From: UBA6987 sp045616945 | Lineage (GTDB): Bacteria; Bacillota; Clostridia; Lachnospirales; Lachnospiraceae | Assembly (NCBI GenBank): GCA_045616945.1 | Contig: JAZLHR010000071.1 | Coordinates: 1-23,680 of the forward strand | Direction: 5' to 3' | Length of the DNA: 23,680 nt | Part shown: positions 1 through 5,348 of the stretch, one piece after another | Layout of the letters: every line of letters starts with the position of its first letter | How positions within the stretch are numbered: position 1 is the first letter of the stretch | Translations under genes and position numbers: made by a program | The notes under the pieces: generated by a model | Database searches by the model: none | What the model was told of the DNA's origin: nothing | What the model saw: only the letters and a program-made list of their open reading frames with translations

Positions 1-447
1 TACTTCATCATTTCCGGTGCAAACGGCGAATGGACGAAAGGCAGCACCGAAAGTCTTGTCCTTACCTCTGATGCCGACTTTTCGAAGTTTTTCTGTGTTA
101 AGGTTGACGGCGCTGAAATCGCAGCCGCCAATTATACTGCTGTTTCCGGCTCCACCAAGGTTACTCTGAACGCTGCATATCTCGAAACTCTGAGCGAGGG
201 CAGCCATTCCTTCGAGATCGTTTCCAACGATGGCAGTGCTTCTGCTAACTTTACTGTGAAGGCAGCAGAAAATCCTGCGCCCACTGATCCGACGGATCCT
301 ACCGAACAGACAGATCCTACCGATCCGACTTCTCCTCAGACCGGCAATAACAGCCATATGTTCCTGTGGATCGCACTTCTGTTCGTAAGCAGCGGTCCAC
401 TTGTCGGAACCACCTTATACGGTAAAAAAAGAAAAAGAGTTGAGTAA
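1..447 (+). CDS. C-terminal part of a sortase-anchored surface protein (5' end outside window)
   Basis: The reading frame is open from base 1 to a TAA at 445-447, so this is the last 148 residues of a longer protein. Residues 1-83 form a beta-rich module (SDADFSKFFCVKVDGAEI, then an SGSTKVTLNAAYLETLSEG-like stretch) of a kind that recurs in clostridial extracellular proteins just before the anchor. A low-complexity linker of repeated D-P-T units (about residues 90-110) follows, and then a cell-wall sorting signal: SPQTG, a hydrophobic stretch (MFLWIALLFVSSGPLVGTTLY) and the basic tail KKRKRVE. SPxTG is of the type used by clostridial class B sortases such as C. difficile SrtB; the actual sortase is not in the window. 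The ligand or enzymatic function lies upstream and cannot be judged. The anchor call is firm. Confidence 0.9.
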   Translation, partial: YFIISGANGEWTKGSTESLVLTSDADFSKFFCVKVDGAEIAAANYTAVSGSTKVTLNAAYLETLSEGSHSFEIVSNDGSASANFTVKAAENPAPTDPTDPTEQTDPTDPTSPQTGNNSHMFLWIALLFVSSGPLVGTTLYGKKRKRVE

Positions 448-514
448 TCGGCAATCGTAAAATCCGAAGGGCGGGGCGGCTCAAAGGTTTTAGAAAAACA
501 TCCATATCGGACAC

Positions 515-540
515 CGGCATTAGGGTTGTGCCGCTTTTCT
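515..540 (+). terminator. Possible weak terminator after the surface protein gene
   Basis: A 6-bp stem (CGGCAT at 515-520 with GTGCCG at 528-533, one T-G pair) is followed by an interrupted T-rich run, CTTTTCT. It lies between the surface-protein stop and the perR promoter, where a terminator is expected, but both stem and T-tract are short. Confidence 0.4.
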
Positions 541-551
541 GTTTGTTGCCC

Positions 552-580
552 TTGACAAATCAGCACCTTTCGTATATATT
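552..580 (+). promoter_or_regulatory. Sigma-A type promoter of perR-rubrerythrin
   Basis: TTGACA (552-557) and TATATT (575-580) are separated by exactly 17 bp. Transcription would start near 587, inside the adjacent Fur/Per-box-like element, and run into perR with a leader of about 25 nt. Confidence 0.85.
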
Positions 581-600
581 AACAATAGTGATTATCATTA
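581..600 (+). promoter_or_regulatory. Putative PerR (Fur-family) operator at the perR promoter
   Basis: Directly after the -10 box lies an AT-rich element whose core, TGATTATCATTA (589-600), contains the inverted repeat TGAT-T-ATCA, resembling Fur/Per boxes. It overlaps the expected transcription start and ends next to the Shine-Dalgarno site, a position suited to repression. An almost identical 12-mer, TGATTATTATTA, occurs in the same position relative to the -10 of the TPR gene promoter (1773-1784). Autoregulation by PerR is inferred from gene identity and position. Confidence 0.6.
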
Positions 601-611
601 GGAGAATGGTT

Positions 612-1022
612 ATGAAGAGATATAGCAAAAAACGTCAGGCTATATTCGAGCTGCTGAAAAGCACCAAGGAGCATCCGAGCGCGGAAAGCATATATAAGCA
701 GCTGAAACCCATTTATCCTGATTTGAGTGTAGGTACGGTATATCGCAATCTGAAGGAGATGAAAGAGGAAGGCCTGATCGCTTCCGTTGCTGTCGTGAAG
801 GACAGAGAACGCTTTGACGGCTGCACAGATCAGCATACACATGTGATTTGCTCCGAATGCGGCAATATAATAGATCTGGAGGCGTTCAATCTTCCCGAGG
901 ATATGCTGTCACATGCAGAGGAAGAAACAAAATTTTCGATCTCTGTCACAAAGCTTCAGCTGATCGGTATATGCGAAGCCTGCAGACAGGCTCTTAAAAA
1001 TGCCGATGCTTCCGATAAGTAA
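612..1022 (+). CDS. perR: Peroxide-responsive Fur-family repressor PerR
   Basis: A 136-residue Fur-family regulator: winged-helix DNA-binding domain (about 1-68, with the recognition-helix signature VGTVYRNL) and a metal-binding dimerisation domain. The structural zinc site is complete (C80-x2-C83 and C121-x2-C124). The residues corresponding to the B. subtilis PerR regulatory site (H37, D85, H91, H93, D104) are present as H21, D69, H75, H77 and D88 at a constant offset. This includes the aspartate that distinguishes PerR from most Fur and Zur proteins. Iron-catalysed histidine oxidation by peroxide would release it from DNA. The start at 612 is chosen because the Shine-Dalgarno TAGGAG (599-604) is 7 nt upstream; the ATG at 606 is too close, and starting further upstream would run through the promoter. 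A reverse rubrerythrin follows 56 nt downstream in the same transcript, a typical PerR target. Confidence 0.92.
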   Translation: MKRYSKKRQAIFELLKSTKEHPSAESIYKQLKPIYPDLSVGTVYRNLKEMKEEGLIASVAVVKDRERFDGCTDQHTHVICSECGNIIDLEAFNLPEDMLSHAEEETKFSISVTKLQLIGICEACRQALKNADASDK

Positions 1023-1048
1023 ACACGGAAGCCATACGGTTTCCGTGT
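1023..1048 (+). other. Stem-loop between perR and rubrerythrin
   Basis: ACACGGAA-GCC (1023-1033) pairs with GGT-TTCCGTGT (1038-1048) around the loop ATAC, giving an 11-bp stem with one G-T pair. The next bases are ACCAATAAAAAATC, so there is no T-tract on this strand and it does not look like an intrinsic terminator. It may instead be an mRNA processing or stability element that sets different levels of regulator and rubrerythrin; this role is inference. Confidence 0.6.
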
Positions 1049-1078
1049 ACCAATAAAAAATCATTTGGAGGATATGTT

Positions 1079-1627
1079 ATGAAAAAATGGAAATGCACCA
1101 TCTGCGGTGAGATCGTAGAAAGCGAGACCCGCCCCGAAAAATGCCCGCTTTGCAAAGCTCCGGGCGAAAAGTTTGTCGAATTAAAAGAGGAAGAAATGAG
1201 CTGGGCTGCCGAGCATGTTATCGGCGCTGCCAAGGACGCTCCCGAGGAGATCAAAGAAGGCCTGCGTGCCAACTTTAACGGCGAATGCACCGAAGTCGGT
1301 ATGTATCTTGCCATGTCCCGCGCGGCTGCCAGAGAAGGATATCCGGAAATCGCCCTGTATTGGGAAAAGGCTGCCTTCGAAGAAGCAGAACATGCCGCAA
1401 AATTCGCAGAGCTTCTCGGCGAAGTCCTGACTGACAGCACCAAGAAGAACCTCGAAATGAGAGTCGCCGCAGAAAACGGTGCGACCGCAGGCAAGTTTGA
1501 ACTCGCAAAGATGGCCAAGGCACAGAATCTTGACGCTATCCACGATACCGTCCACGAAATGGCACGCGATGAAGCCCGCCACGGCAAGGCTTTTGCAGGT
1601 CTGCTCAAGAGATATTTCAATAAGTAA
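1079..1627 (+). CDS. Reverse rubrerythrin (N-terminal rubredoxin domain, diiron peroxidase)
   Basis: A 182-residue protein with domain order reversed relative to classical rubrerythrin. The rubredoxin-like FeS4 knuckles come first (C6-x2-C9 and C22-x2-C25), followed by a four-helix diiron domain (about 45-182) with metal-ligand motifs around E69/E72 and two E-x2-H motifs (E102/H105, E165/H168). Reverse rubrerythrins of clostridia reduce hydrogen peroxide and oxygen with NADH-derived electrons and are strongly PerR-controlled. The start at 1079 has an ideal GGAGGA (1067-1072) 6 nt upstream; a nearer ATG at 1074 is too close. No separate promoter is evident, so it is probably cotranscribed with perR and ends at the strong terminator at 1644. 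Cytoplasmic. The family assignment is secure; physiological electron donors are not encoded nearby. Confidence 0.93.
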   Translation: MKKWKCTICGEIVESETRPEKCPLCKAPGEKFVELKEEEMSWAAEHVIGAAKDAPEEIKEGLRANFNGECTEVGMYLAMSRAAAREGYPEIALYWEKAAFEEAEHAAKFAELLGEVLTDSTKKNLEMRVAAENGATAGKFELAKMAKAQNLDAIHDTVHEMARDEARHGKAFAGLLKRYFNK

Positions 1628-1643
1628 TCGTACAGGATTCAGG

Positions 1644-1675
1644 AGTGCGTCTGAGAAATCAGGCGCACTTTTTTT
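1644..1675 (+). terminator. Strong intrinsic terminator of the perR-rubrerythrin unit
   Basis: An 11-bp stem (AGTGCGTCTGA at 1644-1654 with TCAGGCGCACT at 1659-1669, one T-G pair) closed by a GAAA tetraloop and followed by seven T residues (1669-1675). It ends the oxygen-defence transcript before the TPR gene promoter. Confidence 0.92.
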
Positions 1676-1738
1676 GCGGAGCAGGCATTTCAAGAAGCAT
1701 GAAATCATATGGGAAATGCATATAAAGCCCGTCTTTCC

Positions 1739-1767
1739 TTGACAAAAGAATGAAAGGCTTTTATCAT
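1739..1767 (+). promoter_or_regulatory. Promoter of the TPR-DUF4037 unit
   Basis: TTGACA (1739-1744) and TATCAT (1762-1767) with a 17-bp spacer. The layout mirrors the perR promoter, including an AT-rich Fur/Per-box-like element immediately downstream of the -10. Confidence 0.8.
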
Positions 1768-1770
1768 AGC

Positions 1771-1786
1771 AATGATTATTATTAAC
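1771..1786 (+). promoter_or_regulatory. Putative PerR-type operator before the TPR gene
   Basis: AATGATTATTATTAAC starts 4 nt after the -10 hexamer and would cover the transcription start. Eleven of twelve bases of TGATTATTATTA (1773-1784) match the element at the perR promoter (589-600), and it agrees with much of the Per-box consensus TTATAATnATTATAA. Control by PerR is an inference from this similarity. Confidence 0.55.
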
Positions 1787-1805
1787 GAAAAGAAGGATTG
1801 CTGCT

Positions 1806-2624
1806 ATGAACGGGCCGATATCGAAAGACGATTATGAAGAGCCGAAGTGCCTCCTGAATATGCACCCGGAGGTCAAGCCTGTCCCCCTGGGACGGATCAT
1901 AGAAAAATTGGATTCCTATTTGAATCAAAAAGAATATGATGCGGCGGAAAGGCATCTGAAATATTGGCTTTCGGAATCGGATGTCTGTCACGATAGGCGA
2001 GGCAAACTTGTCCTGCTCAATGAACAGATCGGGCTTTACAGGAAAATTGATAAAAAGCGGGAATGTCTTGAAGCAGCTGACGCAGCGCTTGCTCTTGCCG
2101 GATCTGCCGAAATGAGCAATACCGTCACATGCGCCACAACACTCATCAATGCGGCTACGGGATATAAGGCATTCGGAAAAGCGGAACAGGCATTGCCTCT
2201 ATACCGAAAAGCGAAGATCATTTATGAAAGCGGGCTTGAACCGAATGACCAAAGGCTGGGCGGACTGTATAACAATATGGCGCTTGCCCTGGCTGAGCTC
2301 GGATCGTACCGGGAAGCAGAAGAGCTCTTTATGAAAGCCCTTGAAGTGATGAAGAAGCAGGAACACGGCGAGCCGGAAGCGGCTGTCACCTATCTGAATC
2401 TGGCAGACCTTGCCGCAGCTGAATCGGGGCCGGAAGACGGAGCGGAAATCATCGGGAACTATCTTGATAAAGCAGAAAAACTGCTGAATTCCGAAGGGAT
2501 CCCGAAAGACGGATATTACGCATATGTTTGCGAAAAGTGCGCTCCGGTTTTCGGATATTACGGATATTTTATCACTGAGCAGGAACTGAAAGATAAAGCG
2601 AGAGAGATCTATGAACGGACTTGA
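1806..2624 (+). CDS. Tetratricopeptide-repeat protein
   Basis: A 272-residue soluble protein, acidic and alanine/glutamate-rich, with no signal peptide or membrane segment. Helical TPR-like units run from about residue 35 to 240; the clearest are ATGYKAFGKAEQALPLYRKA and NNMALALAELGSYREAEELF, and further repeats follow. TPR arrays are protein-interaction scaffolds, so it is probably the partner or adaptor of the DUF4037 protein, whose gene it overlaps by 14 nt. The start at 1806 has AGAAGG (1790-1795) 10 nt upstream. The promoter carries an element resembling that of perR, suggesting induction by peroxide. No catalytic motif is visible, and the pathway is unknown. Confidence 0.85.
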   Translation: MNGPISKDDYEEPKCLLNMHPEVKPVPLGRIIEKLDSYLNQKEYDAAERHLKYWLSESDVCHDRRGKLVLLNEQIGLYRKIDKKRECLEAADAALALAGSAEMSNTVTCATTLINAATGYKAFGKAEQALPLYRKAKIIYESGLEPNDQRLGGLYNNMALALAELGSYREAEELFMKALEVMKKQEHGEPEAAVTYLNLADLAAAESGPEDGAEIIGNYLDKAEKLLNSEGIPKDGYYAYVCEKCAPVFGYYGYFITEQELKDKAREIYERT

Positions 2625-3561
2625 ACTTGCCAAAGGATATTACGAAGAATATGGAAAGCCGATGCTGGAAAGGGAATTTCCAGAGCTTTTGCCTTATTTA
2701 GCGGTCGGATTTGTCGGGAGCGGTTCGGAGCATTACGGTTTTGATGATGAAATTTCCCGTGACCACGACTATGAGCCCGGCTTTTGCATCTTTATTCCCG
2801 GCGAGGATATCATTGACCGCAGACAGGAATTCCGCCTGGAAAGGGCTTATGCCAAACTGCCGAAGGAATATGCCGGCTTGAAGCGCCAGATTATTTCTCC
2901 GGTCGGAGGAAAACGAAACGGGGTTATCAGAACGAAGGATTTTTACCTGAACGCAGTAGGATCCGAAAGCGGTGAACTATCTTTAGAGCAATGGCTGAGA
3001 TTGCCGGATTATGCATTGGCTGAGGCGTGCAACGGCGAAGTGTTCACGGACAATTACGGCGAGTTTTCAGCGATCAGAGAAAGACTTCTCTGCATGCCGG
3101 AAGATATCAGGCTGAAGCGTCTGGCGGGAAATCTTTTGATCATGGCGCAGTCCGGACAATACAATTTTATGCGCTGCCTGAAGCATCACGAGCCGGAAGC
3201 AGCACAGCTTGCCTTTGTGGAATTCGTCAATGCGGCAATGAAAACGGCATTTTTGCTGCAGGACAGATATATGCCTTATTATAAATGGAGCTTCCGGGCA
3301 CTGCGGGAACTGATCGGCAGCGAAGAACTGTCAAAAAAACTTTCTTTCCTGCTGTTCGGCGATAACCGCGACAGCGGCGCAGCAGAAAAGAGGTATGAAG
3401 TCATAGAAGAAATCGCTTCCGATACGATCGCTCGCCTGCAGGAAAAGGAAATCACGAATGCGGTTTGCGGGGATCTGGAGAAGCATGCCTATTCCGTCAA
3501 TGATAAAATTGCCGACAGCAGCATCCGCAATCTGGATATATTGGCCGCCGTCGGCGATTGA
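2611..3561 (+). CDS. DUF4037-type nucleotidyltransferase-like protein
   Basis: A 316-residue soluble protein. The N-terminal part has a pattern of the polymerase-beta nucleotidyltransferase superfamily: VGSGSE (35-40) followed by FDDEISRDHDYEPG (44-57), with the Asp-x-Asp pair D51/D53 as candidate metal ligands. This motif (GSGSE...GFDxEISRDHD) is characteristic of DUF4037. The rest is mostly helical, with conserved-looking segments around GQYNFMRCLKHHEPEAA and MPYYKWSFRALREL. Substrate and acceptor are unknown for the family; nucleotidyl transfer to a small molecule, RNA or protein is possible. The ATG at 2611 lies inside the end of the TPR gene with GAGAG just upstream, implying translational coupling and a joint function. 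Fold assignment comes from motif reading, not alignment. It is followed by the terminator at 3668. Confidence 0.8.
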   Translation: MNGLELAKGYYEEYGKPMLEREFPELLPYLAVGFVGSGSEHYGFDDEISRDHDYEPGFCIFIPGEDIIDRRQEFRLERAYAKLPKEYAGLKRQIISPVGGKRNGVIRTKDFYLNAVGSESGELSLEQWLRLPDYALAEACNGEVFTDNYGEFSAIRERLLCMPEDIRLKRLAGNLLIMAQSGQYNFMRCLKHHEPEAAQLAFVEFVNAAMKTAFLLQDRYMPYYKWSFRALRELIGSEELSKKLSFLLFGDNRDSGAAEKRYEVIEEIASDTIARLQEKEITNAVCGDLEKHAYSVNDKIADSSIRNLDILAAVGD

Positions 3562-3667
3562 TGCGCGAAGGACTGCGTTTCCGGCAGATTATTCCGGGAC
3601 AGCACAGCCCGTTTTGTATCTTTACTCCGGTAAAATGCCCCGCCTCAGAACCCCTGTTTTCACCGCT

Positions 3668-3694
3668 GCCGGCCTTATGGCCGGCTCTTTATTT
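3668..3694 (+). terminator. Intrinsic terminator of the TPR-DUF4037 unit
   Basis: A perfect 7-bp GC stem (GCCGGCC 3668-3674, GGCCGGC 3679-3685) with loop TTAT, followed by TCTTTATTT. It closes the operon about 110 nt after the DUF4037 stop codon. Confidence 0.85.
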
Positions 3695-3698
3695 GTGC

Positions 3699-3744
3699 AG
3701 TACGGGTTCCCGGCAGCACAGAGTACGGGTTCCCGGCAGCACAG
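3699..3744 (+). repeat. Perfect tandem duplication of a 23-bp unit upstream of the phoH promoter
   Basis: Two identical 23-bp units (3699-3721 and 3722-3744) each run from AGTACGGGTTCC to CGGCAGCACAG. A degenerate partial copy, TTCCGGGACAGCACAG, occurs at 3592-3607. The second unit ends 7 bp before the -35 hexamer at 3752, where activator sites are usually found; 23 bp is a little over two helical turns. It could equally be a recent slippage duplication without function. Confidence 0.9.
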
Positions 3745-3751
3745 ACGGTGC

Positions 3752-3780
3752 TTGCATAATGACCTATGTACAGATATAAT
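3752..3780 (+). promoter_or_regulatory. Promoter of phoH-ybeY
   Basis: TTGCAT (3752-3757) and a consensus TATAAT (3775-3780) are separated by 17 bp. Transcription would start near 3787, giving a 30-nt leader with a strong GGAGGA before phoH. Confidence 0.85.
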
Positions 3781-3816
3781 ATAAGGGGCTTTTGGAGCTC
3801 CTACGGAGGACTAGGT

Positions 3817-4812
3817 ATGAAAGAATGGGATTTTGATTCCCTGGAACAGCAGCAGGCGGTTTTCGGTCCGCAGGATCAATGGATCCGCATGATCGAAAAA
3901 GCTTTTCACGTACAGATCAGCCTGCGCGACGATCTGCTCGATATCAAAGGCGAAAATGCCGAAAAAGTCCTTGCGTCGATGGTCCTGGAATCCCTGATTC
4001 ATCTGTATAACAGGCAGGAAATCATCCGGGAGGATACCGTCAGCCGGCTGATCGAGGAAGCCGAGGACGGGACTCTTGACCGCATGTTCGAAGCGCTCGA
4101 CAGTGTCGTGACCATGAATTTCAAGGGCCTTCCGATCAAATGCAAAACCGTCGGGCAGCAGAATTATATCAAGATGCTTCGGGAAAAGACCGTGACGCTT
4201 TGCATCGGACCTGCCGGAACCGGCAAGACGTATCTGGCTGTCGCACAGGCCGCGCAGGAGCTGAAAGACGGTATGATCGAAAGGATCATCATGAGCCGCC
4301 CGGCCATCGAAGCAGGAGAGGAACGTTTGGGCTTCCTGCCGGGAGATCTTGCCCAGAAGGTCGACCCCTACCTCCGTCCGCTTTATGACGCACTGAACGA
4401 TGTATTCGGCCCCGAAAGAGCCGATAAGCTCCGCGAAAAAGGCATCGTAGAGGTCGCGCCGCTCGCTTATATGCGAGGACGGACGCTCAGCCATGCCAGG
4501 ATCATCATCGACGAGGGGCAGAATGCCTCCTTATCCACCCTGAAAATGGCTCTGACCCGTCTCGGCGAAAATTCCCGCATGGTACTGACCGGCGATGTAA
4601 CGCAGATTGACCTGCCCCGCAAGGCGGATTCCGGTCTGGAACGCGCGGCGGATATCCTGAAAAACGTAGAGGGGCTGGGGATCATTCATCTTTCCAACCG
4701 GGACGTGGTCCGCAATAAGATCGTAAAGGATATTGTAAAAGCCTTTGAAAAGGCAGATGAAGAGCGCGAGCGCCGTTTCCGTCACCGCCCGCAGGAGGAT
4801 AAAACGACATGA
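3817..4812 (+). CDS. phoH: PhoH-family ATPase
   Basis: 331 residues, the usual length for the family. Residues 1-105 form the N-terminal helical/KH-like region. The P-loop NTPase core follows, with Walker A GPAGTGKT (131-138), the family-typical GFLPGDLAQKVDPYLRPLYD (172-191), Walker B IIIDEGQN (229-236) and the sensor TGD (258-260). PhoH/YbeZ proteins are ATPases linked to RNA metabolism and to the YbeY endoribonuclease, whose gene follows with an ATGA overlap. The start at 3817 is set by GGAGGA (3805-3810) 6 nt upstream; an in-frame ATG at 3766 lies inside the promoter and is rejected. The protein is cytoplasmic. The precise substrate is unknown in the family. Confidence 0.95.
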   Translation: MKEWDFDSLEQQQAVFGPQDQWIRMIEKAFHVQISLRDDLLDIKGENAEKVLASMVLESLIHLYNRQEIIREDTVSRLIEEAEDGTLDRMFEALDSVVTMNFKGLPIKCKTVGQQNYIKMLREKTVTLCIGPAGTGKTYLAVAQAAQELKDGMIERIIMSRPAIEAGEERLGFLPGDLAQKVDPYLRPLYDALNDVFGPERADKLREKGIVEVAPLAYMRGRTLSHARIIIDEGQNASLSTLKMALTRLGENSRMVLTGDVTQIDLPRKADSGLERAADILKNVEGLGIIHLSNRDVVRNKIVKDIVKAFEKADEERERRFRHRPQEDKTT

Positions 4813-5306
4813 CGATCTCGATTGAAAGAGAAACGGAAGATATCCTGGGCTTTCCCTATGAAGATTTGATCCGCCGGGTCTGCCTGGCTGCACTGGACAG
4901 TGAAGACTGCCCTTATGAAGCAGAGGTGGATGTTCTGCTGACCGACAATGCCTCCATCCGTGAGATCAACCGTGAAAACCGCGGGATCGATGCGCCGACA
5001 GACGTTCTCAGCTTCCCTATGGCGGAATATGAAGAGCCCGGTAATTTCGATTTCATGGAAAATGAGGATGATCTGTTTCATCCCGAGACCGGCGAACTTC
5101 TGCTCGGCGACATGGTGATCTCTCAGGAAAAGGTGCTGGAGCAGGCAGCTGCCTACGGCCACAGCAAAGAACGTGAGCTGGCCTTCCTTGTAGCGCACAG
5201 TATGTTTCATTTGATGGGATATGACCATATGGAAGATGCGGAGCGGCTCGTGATGGAAGAAAAGCAGGAATCGCTTTTGGATTCCCTGGGGATAACCAGA
5301 AATTAA
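4809..5306 (+). CDS. ybeY: Endoribonuclease YbeY (rRNA maturation factor)
   Basis: 165 residues with the zinc-binding signature HSMFHLMGYDH, whose ligands are H130, H134 and H140 (H-x3-H-x5-H). The upstream family motif APTDVLSFPM (62-71) is also present. YbeY is a metal-dependent single-strand endoribonuclease needed for 16S rRNA 3'-end maturation and ribosome quality control. The ATG at 4809 overlaps the phoH stop by 4 nt (ATGA), indicating translational coupling; the phoH-ybeY order is widely conserved. The length is ordinary. In many clostridia a diacylglycerol kinase, era or recO follows; here the next gene is a flippase, so the usual downstream neighbours have been displaced. Confidence 0.95.
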   Translation: MTISIERETEDILGFPYEDLIRRVCLAALDSEDCPYEAEVDVLLTDNASIREINRENRGIDAPTDVLSFPMAEYEEPGNFDFMENEDDLFHPETGELLLGDMVISQEKVLEQAAAYGHSKERELAFLVAHSMFHLMGYDHMEDAERLVMEEKQESLLDSLGITRN

Positions 5307-5348
5307 AGAAATCGGCCCGGATCTGACCGAGCCGGAAAGAAGAAAGAA

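Noticed and set aside
256..447. Stand-alone 63-residue membrane protein gene starting at ATG 256
   Set aside because: The same frame is open back to base 1 and encodes a continuous surface module; the ATG-like start is an internal codon and has no ribosome-binding site.
528..611. Longer N-terminus for the PerR gene
   Set aside because: It would run through the -35, -10 and operator, and the Fur-family homology begins at the ATG at 612.
3699..3744. CRISPR-like repeat array
   Set aside because: Only two copies with no spacer between them and no cas genes in the window.
3794..3808. Hairpin CTCC-TAC-GGAG masking the phoH ribosome-binding site
   Set aside because: Only 4 bp with a 3-nt loop, too weak to claim regulation.
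3766..3816. Upstream ATG for phoH and ATG 17720 for plsX
   Set aside because: Both upstream starts overlap -10 hexamers, and the downstream starts have ideal Shine-Dalgarno spacing.
5307..5348. Inverted repeat CGGC...GCCG between ybeY and the flippase gene as a terminator
   Set aside because: Short stem and no T-tract; the genes are most likely cotranscribed.
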